Source of the DNA: Sphingobacterium sp. HMA12
GTDB taxonomy: Bacteria; Bacteroidota; Bacteroidia; Sphingobacteriales; Sphingobacteriaceae
Direction: 5' to 3'
Assembly: GCF_002933815.1 (NCBI RefSeq)
Contig: NZ_BEYR01000002.1
Span: forward strand, 1-64,000
Length of the DNA stretch: 64,000 bases
The notes under the pieces were generated by a model. It did no database searches. It saw nothing but the letters and a program-made list of their open reading frames with translations, and was not told the DNA's origin. Below are positions 8,132 through 16,906 of this stretch, piece by piece. Position 1 is the stretch's first letter; every line of letters begins with the position of its first letter. The translations under genes and the position numbers were made by a program.

Positions 8132-8890
8132 CTAAATAGAGAAAGATTCGCTATTCCAAATTTCCCAATTCTTCTCCGCTTGAAGCAGTAACATTTCATA
8201 CCCATTTTTAGTTCGAGCACCTTTTTCTTTACCTTTCTTTAGGAAGGTTGTCTCTTCGGGATTATAGATAAGATCATAAAGCAAATGATGATCATTTATA
8301 TATTCATAAGGTAAGCGAGGAGATTCAGCTATATTGGGAAAGGTGCCAACGGGAGAGCAATTGATAATTAATGTATATTCAGCTAGGATTGTGGCATCCA
8401 ATTCATCATAGGTGTAGTTGTCTGTTTGTTTGGTTCTGCTTACAAGCTTGTGTGTGATGCCTAATTGATCCAAAGCATAGGTTACTGCTTTTGCCGCTCC
8501 TCCATTCCCTAGAATCAGGGCTTTTTTGTCATGAGGAACCAAAAGAGGTTTTAGTGATGCTTTAAAGCCATAAGCATCCGTATTATAACCTTTAAGATGG
8601 GTTGTACCATCTGGTAGGTGCCGAATACGGATACAGTTTACTGCTTGTATAGCCTCGGCTTCTTCTGACAGTTCATCCAAATATTCCATGACTTCTATTT
8701 TATAGGGGATGGTTACGTTTACGCCATAGAAGTCCTTATTCGTAAAAATTGACGGAAAATCTGTTATACGTTCAATAGGATATAGATCATACCCTATCTG
8801 TTCAATATGTTCCTTTTCAAATTTTTCTAAATAATATTTCTTGGAAAATGAATGTCCTAACGGATATCCTATCAGACCTAATTTTTTCAT
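8132..8890 (-). CDS. aroE: Shikimate dehydrogenase
   Basis: A 252-residue NADPH-dependent enzyme that reduces 3-dehydroshikimate to shikimate in aromatic amino acid synthesis. The substrate-site motif is YPLGHSFSK at the N-terminus. The catalytic Lys is in GVNVTIPYK, the nucleotide loop is ILGNGGAAKAVTYAL, and NCSPVGTFP and the C-terminal GYEMLLLQA complete the family pattern. The length is slightly shorter than the E. coli enzyme, as is usual in Bacteroidota. It heads a three-gene unit with the metallo-hydrolase and the LolC/E-like permease. A hairpin sits in the leader region upstream. Confidence 0.93.
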   Translation of the reverse strand: MKKLGLIGYPLGHSFSKKYYLEKFEKEHIEQIGYDLYPIERITDFPSIFTNKDFYGVNVTIPYKIEVMEYLDELSEEAEAIQAVNCIRIRHLPDGTTHLKGYNTDAYGFKASLKPLLVPHDKKALILGNGGAAKAVTYALDQLGITHKLVSRTKQTDNYTYDELDATILAEYTLIINCSPVGTFPNIAESPRLPYEYINDHHLLYDLIYNPEETTFLKKGKEKGARTKNGYEMLLLQAEKNWEIWNSESFSI

Positions 8891-8933
8891 CGAATGATTT
8901 AATACTTTTTTGAGCTGTAAGCTCCATATAATT

Positions 8934-8975
8934 GTATACCCTCAGTTAAATCTAAAAGATTACCTGAGGGTATAC
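8934..8975. repeat. 12-bp perfect inverted repeat upstream of aroE
   Basis: GTATACCCTCAG at 8934-8945 pairs perfectly with CTGAGGGTATAC at 8964-8975, with partial pairing continuing into the loop. It lies between the end of the TPR gene (8990) and the start of aroE (8890), both on the minus strand. Neither side has a T run, so it does not look like a standard intrinsic terminator. It may be a leader hairpin or a protein-binding palindrome. Confidence 0.6.
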
Positions 8976-8989
8976 CTATGTTTCCTGTT

Positions 8990-10402
8990 TTAATTTTTTG
9001 GTTTTGTGTATTTTTTTACAATCTCAGTAATGATCTGATTTCCCTGTAATTGCGGGAGGTAGTCAAAGAGAATGTAATGCTTTTCCGGATCTGTGGCTAA
9101 GCCTAATTCCAGAAAATTTAAAGCTTCATTATATTGACCATTTGCAAATAGATAAGCAACCACACGATAATATAATTCCGCGGCTTCAGGATTTTGCGTA
9201 ATCGCATCCGACATGACGTTAATGGCCTCATCAACTTTGCTCTGTTCAAATAGGATGGAGGAATAATCGAGCCAAGCATCTATGTCGGACGGATTTAATG
9301 CGACAACTTTTTTATAAGCTTCTTCAGCTTGATCAATTTGCTGTAGCTTATAACGCGCATCAGCAATTGCAAACCAGTAGTCGGGATTTGTGTCTTCCAG
9401 TTCCAATGCCTTCTTGTAGAAATGAAGAGACTCAAAATAACGTTCTTCAAAATCAAGTGTGACACCGATACCAAACCATGCGTCGGCTAGTTCAGCATCC
9501 AATTTGACCGCTTTTTTGTAATAGTTTCTCGCTTCGTCCATTTGCTCGAGTTTCTCATAACATTCGCCTATGGCACAGTATGTATCGGCACTGGGTTGCT
9601 CATATTCGAAGGTTTGTTTATAGACATCCAAAGCTTCCTGATAGCGATCTAAGTTGACAAGTGCATTTCCTTTATTGAAATAAGCTGACGAGAAATCTTC
9701 TTTGATCAATATGGCATAGTCATAAGCGTCTAATGCTTCTTCGAATTTGCTGATTTTATGATAGGAGTTACCTAAATTGTACCAGGCATAATACGAATAC
9801 GGATCGGAGTCGATATATTTTTTATAGAAAGATATACTTTCTTCTTGTCTATCAAGCACATCGTAGCAATATGCCAGTTCATAGAGTGCTTCCTGATAGT
9901 CCATATTAAGTTCAAGCGCTTTCTTTAAATAGACAATAGCCTTGTCATAATTCATTTGTGCCTGAAAAATCATCGCAACATGAAAGTAGACTTCATCCTT
10001 ATTGTCCAATAAGGGCAGTGCTTTGAATAGCTGATCCAATGCTTCGTCGAACTGTCCTATACTTCCCAGTATACCGCCTCTAATCAAAAAGATGTCGCCT
10101 TCTGAAGCTTCCAGTAATTCCGCTTTGTCCAAGGCTGCTAATGCATTCTGATATTGCTGAATTGTTGAAAACAATTGGGCCTGCTTCAACAGAAAGGTAA
10201 TATCAAAGGGGTGTTGGCTTATGGCAAATTCAGTTACTTGTAAAGCCTTTACAGGGTCATTTTTTTCAGCGTAGTAGTCTATTATTCCTTCGAAAGCCTT
10301 GGAGTCAAAAAAATACTGATCCTCGTTTCGAAGCATTTCCTCATATCTGTCCACCGAGATTTTTCTTTCTTCGGGGTTTTCAAATTCAAAATCCTCTTCC
10401 AT
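8990..10402 (-). CDS. Tetratricopeptide repeat protein, cytoplasmic
   Basis: A 470-residue protein built of about a dozen tandem TPR units from about residue 30 to the end. Examples are AWYNLGNSYHKISKFEEALDAY, broken here only by its own repeat spacing, then AYFNKGNALVNLDRYQEAL and AWFGIGVTLDFEERYFESLHFY-type units. There is no signal peptide or membrane segment, so it should act in the cytoplasm as a scaffold. The ATG at 10402 is preferred over an upstream TTG at 10408. The partner is unknown. It is upstream of aroE but separated by a hairpin and about 100 bases. Confidence 0.8.
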   Translation of the reverse strand: MEEDFEFENPEERKISVDRYEEMLRNEDQYFFDSKAFEGIIDYYAEKNDPVKALQVTEFAISQHPFDITFLLKQAQLFSTIQQYQNALAALDKAELLEASEGDIFLIRGGILGSIGQFDEALDQLFKALPLLDNKDEVYFHVAMIFQAQMNYDKAIVYLKKALELNMDYQEALYELAYCYDVLDRQEESISFYKKYIDSDPYSYYAWYNLGNSYHKISKFEEALDAYDYAILIKEDFSSAYFNKGNALVNLDRYQEALDVYKQTFEYEQPSADTYCAIGECYEKLEQMDEARNYYKKAVKLDAELADAWFGIGVTLDFEERYFESLHFYKKALELEDTNPDYWFAIADARYKLQQIDQAEEAYKKVVALNPSDIDAWLDYSSILFEQSKVDEAINVMSDAITQNPEAAELYYRVVAYLFANGQYNEALNFLELGLATDPEKHYILFDYLPQLQGNQIITEIVKKYTKPKN

Positions 10403-10531
10403 TCTCAAAAGTTTAAAACCAGTATTCTGTTCCTTAAATCAAAATACTAATTTCTTATCTAATTTGCTTGAATAAATTTTCCACAAATTGGATATCATCC
10501 ACAAAGTTAAGGATAAATACTGTCAAAATAA

Positions 10532-10557
10532 AAAAGCCGGCTCTAGAGCCGGCTTTT
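10532..10557 (-). terminator. Terminator of the OmpA-like gene
   Basis: A perfect 26-base palindrome, AAAAGCCGGCTC followed by its mirror to TTTT. It reads as a GC-rich hairpin with T run on either strand. It lies 27 bases after the stop of the minus-strand ompA-like gene. Confidence 0.9.
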
Positions 10558-10583
10558 AATATAATGGTATAAATTATATACGA

Positions 10584-11960
10584 TTATTTTTTGATCTCAA
10601 CACGACGGTTTTGAACGCGACCTTCTTCAGTTGAATTAGATGCAACTGGGTTTTTCTCTCCGTAACCGTTAGCAGTGATGCTTGATGAAGAAACACCAGC
10701 ATTTACCAAGTATTGTTTTACAGAGTTAGCACGGTCTTTAGACAAAGTCAAGTTGTAAGCTTCAGAACCTTCTGCAGATGCATAACCGTCTAAAGTTACA
10801 GATGAATTGTTGTCACGTACTTCTTTAGCCAATTTGTCTAAAGTTGAGTAAGAAGAAGTTTTCAATACTGAGCTATCAAATTCAAATTGAATTGGAGCAT
10901 AGTAACCGTTAGAAGTAACGTTATCTACTACTGGCTCTGGGAATTTGATAGGACATCCTGAACCATCTACTGGAGTACCAGCTGGAGTGTTAGGACATTT
11001 GTCAAATTTGTCAGATACACCGTCACCATCAGCATCAGCGCTTAATGTGTTAACAGTACCTTCTAAAGTGCTTACACGTTGTTTCAATGCTTCAACTTCG
11101 TTTCTCAATGAAGGATCTTTCAATTCATCATACATTGTAGCAACTGGGTTAGCAAAAGTCAAGTTTTGTTTGTCTTTTGAACCTAAAGTGAATTCTAAAC
11201 CACCGTATACGTTAGAGAAACGTTGTTTTGCAGTTCCGTTTCTACCTGGTCCATACAATAATGCCTCATCAGTGAAGTTCATTGTGTAACCTAAGTTCAA
11301 GGCAACAACTTCAGATAATTTGAATTTAGCACCAACACCTACAGGAACGATCATACCTAAACGGTAATCTTTGTCGCGTGGGTTAGAAGGTGAGCGATCA
11401 CCGAATACATCTTCACCCCATTTTTGATCGTAAACAGGTTGACCTGTAAAGTCATTAGTTCCAAATTGAACAGGATTGTAAGCGAAAGCTCCGATACCTA
11501 CTTTAGCGTAGAAATTAACTGAGTTTTCTCTTCTTAAGAAGTCGATTGTACCCAATTGGAATACACCATTTAAGCTAGCAGCCCAGTTTACTTTTGTTTC
11601 AGCAGATTGAGCTTTGTATTTGTTCTCAATTGCAGGACCAGACTCATCATGGTTGTAAGTTTTGATCTTACCACGGTTAGCTTCAACTTCTAAACCGAAT
11701 AGGTGAGAGAATTGTTTACGTACTGTTAAACCATAGTACTCACCAACTTTGTTTTGGAAGTAACCAACTTTTTGACCAAAGTTGTTGTTACCACCGATAA
11801 CAGCATTAGGAGTAGTAATACCACCTTGAACTCCGATAGACCAAGTTCTGTATTGTGATCTACCACCGAATACTTGTTGAGCTTGTGCTGTATCAGCGAA
11901 ACCTAAAGCGGCAACTAATGTAGCAGCAACAGCTGTTTTTTTAATTGTAGAATAGTTCAT
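10584..11960 (-). CDS. OmpA-family outer membrane protein with TSP type-3 linker
   Basis: A 458-residue major outer membrane protein. The signal peptide covers residues 1-28, ending FADTAQAQ. An N-terminal eight-strand-type beta-barrel of about 250 residues follows. A short heptad coiled coil (LRNEVEALKQRVSTLEGTV) and a calcium-binding thrombospondin type-3 segment (DADGDGVSDKFDKCPNTPAG) come next. The C-terminal OmpA domain has FEFDSSVLK, the peptidoglycan-binding GYASAEGSEAYNLTLSKDRA-type region and VQNRRVEI. The start ATG at 11960 fits the signal peptide; an upstream TTG at 12002 does not. Codon choice is strongly uniform, consistent with high expression. Confidence 0.92.
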   Translation of the reverse strand: MNYSTIKKTAVAATLVAALGFADTAQAQQVFGGRSQYRTWSIGVQGGITTPNAVIGGNNNFGQKVGYFQNKVGEYYGLTVRKQFSHLFGLEVEANRGKIKTYNHDESGPAIENKYKAQSAETKVNWAASLNGVFQLGTIDFLRRENSVNFYAKVGIGAFAYNPVQFGTNDFTGQPVYDQKWGEDVFGDRSPSNPRDKDYRLGMIVPVGVGAKFKLSEVVALNLGYTMNFTDEALLYGPGRNGTAKQRFSNVYGGLEFTLGSKDKQNLTFANPVATMYDELKDPSLRNEVEALKQRVSTLEGTVNTLSADADGDGVSDKFDKCPNTPAGTPVDGSGCPIKFPEPVVDNVTSNGYYAPIQFEFDSSVLKTSSYSTLDKLAKEVRDNNSSVTLDGYASAEGSEAYNLTLSKDRANSVKQYLVNAGVSSSSITANGYGEKNPVASNSTEEGRVQNRRVEIKK

Positions 11961-12122
11961 ACTCTTGTTTTTAAGGTTATTATTAATTTTAATTGTTTTC
12001 AAACTTTAAATTCTCTTGTCTTAACACATGGAACAGTACAATTGCCGTGCCAAAGTCTTAAAATTATGTTAAATTTTTGTTTTTGCTATATTTCGTACTA
12101 AAATAAGTATTTAATGTGAAAC

Positions 12123-12168
12123 AACAAAACAAAAATTCGGTACGAAAGTACCAAATTTTTGTTTTGTT
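12123..12168 (-). terminator. Long hairpin after pit
   Basis: A 21-position stem (12123-12143 with 12148-12168) with a single C-A mismatch and a GAAA tetraloop. The outer half is A/T-rich and supplies the U-rich tail on either strand. It lies about 35 bases after the pit stop and upstream of the ompA-like gene, both on the minus strand, so it most likely ends the pit transcript. Confidence 0.7.
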
Positions 12169-12203
12169 TCAATAGCTTTAAGAAAAAAATTAAGAAATTC
12201 TTT

Positions 12204-13214
12204 CTAAAGTAAATAATGAACGATAACTAAAGACAGTCCACCAAGCAATGCCGATACTGGAATTGTCAGTATCCAAGCCCATAATAAACTGATGGTAACT
12301 CCCCAACGGACAGCTGATACACGCTTGACGACACCGACGCCGATAATGGCTCCTGTGATCGTATGTGTTGTAGATGCCGGAATCCCGAAGTGTTCGGTTA
12401 TCCCTAAAGTAACCGCTCCCGCAGATTCAGCACAGACCCCTTCTAATGGTGTTACTTTCGTGATTTTTGTTCCCATTGTCTTAACGATTTTCCAGCCCCC
12501 GCTCATTGTTCCGGCGGCAATTGCTGCGTAACAAGTCAAGGGAATCCATTCGGGCATGTGCTCTGTGTTTTGCATATAACCACCGGCAACCATTGCAACA
12601 AGGATAATACCCATTACCTTTTGTGCATCATTACCACCATGCGCAAAACTCAAGCCTGCAGAAGAAACCAATTGCAAAACTTTAAACCATTTTTCCGCAA
12701 CACTTGGGCGTGAATTTTTTGCCAGATTAATTACTATTAGCGTAATTATAATGGATATTGTCATACCGATGATCGGCGCCAGAACGATAAAAGCAATAAT
12801 TTTTAAAGTTGCGTCGATGTTGATGGCATGAATAGGATCTGCTCCAAGAATGAAAGCATAAGCCATTCCTGATCCCGCGAAACCGCCAATTAAAGTGTGT
12901 GAAGAACTGGACGGTACACCGTAGTACCAAGTGAACAAGTTCCAGCCGATCGCTGCGAGCAAGCCCGCGAAGATAACCTCAAGGGTAATATATTCTTCCA
13001 ATACCGTTTTGGCGATGGTGTTGGCTACTTTGTGATCTGTAAAGTAGAAATAAGCAGCAAAGTTGAATATGGCAGCCCATAATACAGCCATTGCTGGTGT
13101 TAGAACTTTTGTTGATACAACTGTCGCAATCGAATTGGCCGCATCATGGAATCCATTGATGTAGTCAAATGCAATTGCTAAGACAATTACAACAACGAGT
13201 AATGTTGACATCAT
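12204..13214 (-). CDS. pit: Inorganic phosphate transporter, PiT family
   Basis: A 336-residue inner-membrane phosphate permease with about ten hydrophobic segments. The inverted duplication of PiT carriers is visible: GFHDAANSIATVVST near residue 21 and SFAHGGNDAQKVMGII near residue 190. It takes up phosphate as metal-phosphate with protons in characterised bacterial members. It lies 37 bases downstream of the DUF47 gene, in the same direction, so the pair is almost certainly one operon. A PhoR-like kinase gene lies just upstream, supporting a phosphate role. Two ATGs in a row at 13214 and 13211 are both possible starts. Confidence 0.92.
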   Translation of the reverse strand: MMSTLLVVVIVLAIAFDYINGFHDAANSIATVVSTKVLTPAMAVLWAAIFNFAAYFYFTDHKVANTIAKTVLEEYITLEVIFAGLLAAIGWNLFTWYYGVPSSSSHTLIGGFAGSGMAYAFILGADPIHAINIDATLKIIAFIVLAPIIGMTISIIITLIVINLAKNSRPSVAEKWFKVLQLVSSAGLSFAHGGNDAQKVMGIILVAMVAGGYMQNTEHMPEWIPLTCYAAIAAGTMSGGWKIVKTMGTKITKVTPLEGVCAESAGAVTLGITEHFGIPASTTHTITGAIIGVGVVKRVSAVRWGVTISLLWAWILTIPVSALLGGLSLVIVHYLL

Positions 13215-13251
13215 AATCTCGTAGAATTTTTATGCACTTATGATCGAATGA

Positions 13252-13899
13252 TTATGCGTTTTTAACTAGAATGCTTTCTAATACGTTGGCAACATCCTCG
13301 CATTTGTCTGTTGCATCTTCCATTGCGGATAGCACTTCTTTGTGTTTGATCAATGAGATCGCATCTTTTTCAAATTCAAAAAGATCAGCTACCGCCTTGT
13401 CAAAAATATAATCTGCTTTGTTTTCCACGCTATTGATACGTACACATGAATCTGTGATATTGCGGATATTTTTCAGGTCGCGAAGTTCGTGAATTGCTTT
13501 TGAGACATGCTCCGTCGCTTCTACCAATAGATCCGCGATTTCTATCATCGGTTCTGTTGCTTTTTCCACTTTGTATAAATCCATTCTATTAGCAGCGCCA
13601 TGGATAAAATCTGCTACATCGTCCAATGAACTTGCTAACGAGTGTATATCTTCACGATCAAAAGGTGTAATGAAATTTTTACCTAGTTCCAGGTGGATTT
13701 GATGTGTGATGTTGTCGCCTTTGTGCTCCAGGTCTTCCATCTTACGCGTAAACTCTTTCTTCTTCTCCGGATTGTTTGAGTTAACAATATCTTTTAACAA
13801 TTGAGACATTTCGATCAAATTGTTGCCTGCCTGTTCAAACAAAGGAAAGAATTTTTTGTCCTTTGGAACGAAGTATTGAAAAATGCTATTTAAAGACAT
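13252..13899 (-). CDS. DUF47 family, PhoU-like Pit accessory protein
   Basis: A 215-residue all-helical protein of the DUF47 (PhoU-related) family. Its helices contain the Glu/Asp repeats typical of PhoU-like metal sites, for example MEDLEHKGDNITHQI and SLDDVADFIHGAANRMDLY, and ATDKCEDVANVLESI near the end. No membrane segment is seen. In many bacteria this gene precedes pit and modulates its activity. Here it lies 37 bases upstream of pit with its own exact -7 element, 18 bases from the ATG. Confidence 0.9.
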   Translation of the reverse strand: MSLNSIFQYFVPKDKKFFPLFEQAGNNLIEMSQLLKDIVNSNNPEKKKEFTRKMEDLEHKGDNITHQIHLELGKNFITPFDREDIHSLASSLDDVADFIHGAANRMDLYKVEKATEPMIEIADLLVEATEHVSKAIHELRDLKNIRNITDSCVRINSVENKADYIFDKAVADLFEFEKDAISLIKHKEVLSAMEDATDKCEDVANVLESILVKNA

Positions 13900-13917
13900 A
13901 TCTTAAATTTATTTTTG

Positions 13918-13925
13918 CAAAAGTA
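13918..13925 (-). promoter_or_regulatory. -7 element (TACTTTTG) of the DUF47-pit unit
   Basis: Exact TAnnTTTG on the minus strand, 18 bases before the DUF47 ATG and after the stop of the kinase gene. It suggests that DUF47-pit can be transcribed independently of the kinase. Confidence 0.6.
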
Positions 13926-13989
13926 ACACCCTAATGTTAAGTTAATGTTAACATTGGTTTTGTTTAAACACAAAAGTGTCATCAATTGT

Positions 13990-15027
13990 TTAATCTCCGG
14001 TCTGAACTTTTTGTAAAGTAAAGCCAAAAGTGGTTCCAATACCCTCGGTACTACGGACATTAACATTTTGTTGATGGGCTTCAATAATATGCTTTACAAT
14101 GGCGAGACCTAAACCCGATCCGCCAATATCTCGGGATCTACTTTTGTCTGTCCGAAAGAATCGTTCGAATACACGACTGAGGTTTTTTTCTTCAATGCCA
14201 TATCCATCGTCGGTGATTTCTATGAGTACTTGCTCAAAAAGTGGAAAAATTTTGATTTTTGTGGTTCCACCTTCTTTTCCGTATTTAAGTGAGTTGTCTA
14301 TCAGATTATACAGTACCTGATGTACTTTATTGCGATCGGCTTTCACCCAATGTGGTGTCCCGGCCTTGGGCTTGAACTCGATTTTGATATTGTGCTGTTT
14401 GGCTTTGTCTTCCAATGAGTACGAAGTGTCTTTGATCAGGTCTACAATATCAAATTTTTCGATGTTCAAGACCATTTTGCCAGACTCAAGTTTGGATATT
14501 TCATCTAAATCCTGAATCAGGTAATTCAGTCTGTCGAGGTTACGTGCTGCTTTATCCAAGAAATTTTTTGCCATTTCCATATCCTCTTCCATTAATCCGT
14601 CTTGCAGGGTTTCAATGTAGCCCTGTGTGGCAAAAAGAGGCGTTTTGAATTCGTGGGATATATTGGAGAGGAACTCCCGCCGGAATTTCTCCTGAGATTT
14701 TAACTGTTCGATTTCATTTTTTTTGTCTTTTGCCCAGGCTTTTACGTCGTTTTCTGCATCTGTAATGGGGTCCTCACTAACGTGTTCGCCAATCGCATCT
14801 TTAAGATCCTTACCGAGTTTCAGATTGTGAATCAACTTATACATGGTATTAAGACGACGATAGATATATTTCTCGAACAGGTAGTTGAATAGAAGAAAAC
14901 AGATAACCAGTGCAACAAAAAAGATAATCAGTGCAGTCTGGAGATCATGTTTATAATAAAAGCTGATGGTGGATATTGCAACGCCAACACCCGCGGAGTT
15001 TGCCAATAATAATTGTCTAAAATTCAT
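13990..15027 (-). CDS. PhoR-like sensor histidine kinase
   Basis: A 345-residue membrane histidine kinase. Two N-terminal hydrophobic segments (about 5-23 and 29-50) leave almost no periplasmic loop, as in PhoR. The phospho-acceptor is His125 in FLSNISHEFKTP. The ATP-binding domain has the N box (NLIDNSLKYGKEGG), the G1 box (DDGYGIEEKN), an F box (RVFERFFRTDKSRSR) and the G2 box (GGSGLGLAIVKHI). These are closest in style to PhoR. It lies directly upstream of DUF47 and pit. No response regulator gene is present in the window, so the partner must be elsewhere. The phosphate role is inferred from similarity and context. Confidence 0.85.
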   Translation of the reverse strand: MNFRQLLLANSAGVGVAISTISFYYKHDLQTALIIFFVALVICFLLFNYLFEKYIYRRLNTMYKLIHNLKLGKDLKDAIGEHVSEDPITDAENDVKAWAKDKKNEIEQLKSQEKFRREFLSNISHEFKTPLFATQGYIETLQDGLMEEDMEMAKNFLDKAARNLDRLNYLIQDLDEISKLESGKMVLNIEKFDIVDLIKDTSYSLEDKAKQHNIKIEFKPKAGTPHWVKADRNKVHQVLYNLIDNSLKYGKEGGTTKIKIFPLFEQVLIEITDDGYGIEEKNLSRVFERFFRTDKSRSRDIGGSGLGLAIVKHIIEAHQQNVNVRSTEGIGTTFGFTLQKVQTGD

Positions 15028-15035
15028 TTGCTGAA

Positions 15036-15060
15036 TAAAAAAGGCCCCTAATTGGGGCCT
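15036..15060 (-). terminator. Terminator after psd
   Basis: AGGCCCC at 15042-15048 pairs with GGGGCCT at 15054-15060 around a five-base loop. On the minus strand it is followed by a T-rich tail (15036-15042). It separates psd from the kinase gene downstream. Confidence 0.88.
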
Positions 15061-15089
15061 AAGTTACTTATATTGATATTAATAAATTG

Positions 15090-15743
15090 TTAAAATTTCC
15101 CAATAATGGTCTTAGCTCCGGTAACCTTATCGCCAATGTTCACATTGATCTTTGTTCCTAAAGGCAAGAATAGATCAACCCGCGAACCAAATTTGATAAA
15201 ACCGAACTCATCCCCCTGAACCACCTGATCATTTTCTTTTACGTACCAAACAATGCGGCGTGCCAATGCGCCTGCGATTTGACGGAAAAGAACTTCTCTT
15301 CCTTCTTTGTCTTTCACAACTACTGTAGTTCTTTCGTTATCTGTAGAGGATTTTGGGTGCCAGGCAACCAAGAATTTTCCTGGGTGATATTTGAAAAATG
15401 TGACCAAACCGCTGATTGGATTTCGATTCACATGCACATTGACAGGAGACATGAAAATAGAGACCTGTATCCTTCTGTCATGAAAATACTCGTTTTCTTC
15501 CGTTTCTTCGATGACCACCACTTTTCCGTCAGCGGGACATAGGATTGTGCCATCTTGTGGAACGACTATTTTCCTAGGGCTTCTAAAAAATTGGACAACG
15601 GTAACGAATAGGAATGCTGAAAGGGCATAAATAAACCATTTGACATACTGTGATGCATCATAATAATCCGCAATGGCATTGATGATAAAGATAAAAAGTA
15701 CAGCAATCGCTAAGGTGGTATATCCTTCTTTATGGAATTTCAT
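15090..15743 (-). CDS. psd: Phosphatidylserine decarboxylase (short type)
   Basis: A 217-residue pro-enzyme that decarboxylates phosphatidylserine to phosphatidylethanolamine. Two N-terminal hydrophobic segments (about 8-26 and 32-51) anchor it. The domain follows with VPQDGTILCPADGKV, MSPVNVHVNRNPISG and YHPGKFLVAWHPKSS. The self-cleavage site that creates the pyruvoyl group is the Gly-Ser of KFGSRVDLFLP. It belongs to the short PSD-A (archaeal-like) group rather than the 320-residue E. coli type. An exact -7 element lies upstream, and a terminator follows. Confidence 0.93.
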   Translation of the reverse strand: MKFHKEGYTTLAIAVLFIFIINAIADYYDASQYVKWFIYALSAFLFVTVVQFFRSPRKIVVPQDGTILCPADGKVVVIEETEENEYFHDRRIQVSIFMSPVNVHVNRNPISGLVTFFKYHPGKFLVAWHPKSSTDNERTTVVVKDKEGREVLFRQIAGALARRIVWYVKENDQVVQGDEFGFIKFGSRVDLFLPLGTKINVNIGDKVTGAKTIIGKF

Positions 15744-15758
15744 ATCTATTTATTTCTG

Positions 15759-15766
15759 CAAAGATA
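15759..15766 (-). promoter_or_regulatory. -7 element (TATCTTTG) of psd
   Basis: Exact TAnnTTTG on the minus strand, 15 bases before the psd ATG. It overlaps the last codons of the upstream MORN-repeat gene, so psd may be transcribed both from here and by read-through. Confidence 0.6.
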
Positions 15767-15767
15767 A

Positions 15768-16898
15768 TTATTTACTCGAATTGTCTATTTGTCTTTCGAT
15801 TTTAATTGAATGCGTATAGATTTTTCCGTCACTTCCTATCGCGATACTTCCAGAAACTTTGATTGTATCGTCCTGAGGTTGATCCTGTTTGTAGGTTGGA
15901 AAATAAAAATCTATGCTTTTAGCAATTCGGTTCAAAATATTGTGATAATTTTCATTATTGGAGTCTACATTCAATTTGAGGCTCCGTAAATTGGCCATCC
16001 CTGTTTTTTTGACCTCAACATCATAGGAAAAGTTTAGTTGACCGCTAACTTCAATCCCGCTTTTATTGAAGCCCTCTGTAAAGCGTTTGGCAACAAACGT
16101 ATAAAAATTTGAATAGTCGTCAAAATTACAGGATTTACTCTGTAATAATTCTGCACGGACAAAATAGTCGTAGGGCAGAATGCTCAACGACTGAAAATCT
16201 TCGCTTGGGAGTTCCCCATTATCATCATAGGTCGCAATGATTTTTCCATTGACAAATCGTTGTGTCATCGCATAAATAGGCTGTTGTCCCACATTGTAAA
16301 AGTAAGTGTTCCAATTTCCCTGTGGTTTACCGCCTTTTACTTTACCTTTGCGAAGGTAAAAATCATAACCAAATTCGGTGAAGCCTTCAAAAGGTATTGC
16401 AAATTCATAGTTTCCTTCACCGTCAATAACTTCCTGTTTTCCCCGGTTGTCCCAGTAATCTTTGATAAAATAACCGAAATCACCATAGGAGATCGTCAAT
16501 AACGGCTTGCCATCAGGATAATAATACTTCCAATCGCCAACAGGATAGTTACCTTTAAAATTTATCGCCCATTTTAGCACACCATTTGGGTGAAAAGCCT
16601 GAAATAAGCCCTCCTTTTTACCATCTATATAGTTCCCTATCAGTATGCGATTGCCATTGGGAGCAAAATCGCGGAATTCCCCGTCGAAAATCTGCTTTGT
16701 GAAATCAAATTTGCTGACGCGCTCAATTGATTTAAATTCGCATTCTTTTGAAGCCAGATAATAATACTTATCAAAATAGAAACGAATCAATCCCTGATCT
16801 AATTTTTCGTAAAATACGGGTTTATCTTCTTGTGCTAAAATAGTTTTAAAGCAGAACGATGATAAAAACAACAGTATATAAATGAATTTTTTAGTCAT
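15768..16898 (-). CDS. Exported MORN-repeat (YwqK-like) protein
   Basis: A 376-residue exported protein. A Sec signal peptide covers residues 1-22 (ending KTILAQ). Residues 60-230 carry several MORN-variant repeats with the G-x-Y-x-x-G-K-x-x-G-x-W pattern, such as GNYIDGKKEGLFQAFHPNG and NYPVGDWKYYYPDGKP. The C-terminal 130 residues have no recognised domain. Automatic pipelines often label such repeats as a YwqK antitoxin, but an exported protein without a toxin neighbour does not fit that. It follows polA by eight bases and precedes psd. Function unknown. Confidence 0.75.
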   Translation of the reverse strand: MTKKFIYILLFLSSFCFKTILAQEDKPVFYEKLDQGLIRFYFDKYYYLASKECEFKSIERVSKFDFTKQIFDGEFRDFAPNGNRILIGNYIDGKKEGLFQAFHPNGVLKWAINFKGNYPVGDWKYYYPDGKPLLTISYGDFGYFIKDYWDNRGKQEVIDGEGNYEFAIPFEGFTEFGYDFYLRKGKVKGGKPQGNWNTYFYNVGQQPIYAMTQRFVNGKIIATYDDNGELPSEDFQSLSILPYDYFVRAELLQSKSCNFDDYSNFYTFVAKRFTEGFNKSGIEVSGQLNFSYDVEVKKTGMANLRSLKLNVDSNNENYHNILNRIAKSIDFYFPTYKQDQPQDDTIKVSGSIAIGSDGKIYTHSIKIERQIDNSSK

Positions 16899-16906
16899 AA
16901 CAAAAA

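Noticed and set aside
13890..14084. 64-codon frame on the minus strand overlapping the kinase end
   Set aside because: It is in another frame of the kinase gene and its product has no domain. It looks like a shadow.
15768..16898. Antitoxin of a toxin-antitoxin system
   Set aside because: MORN/YwqK repeats are often named that way by automatic annotation, but this protein is exported and no toxin gene is adjacent.
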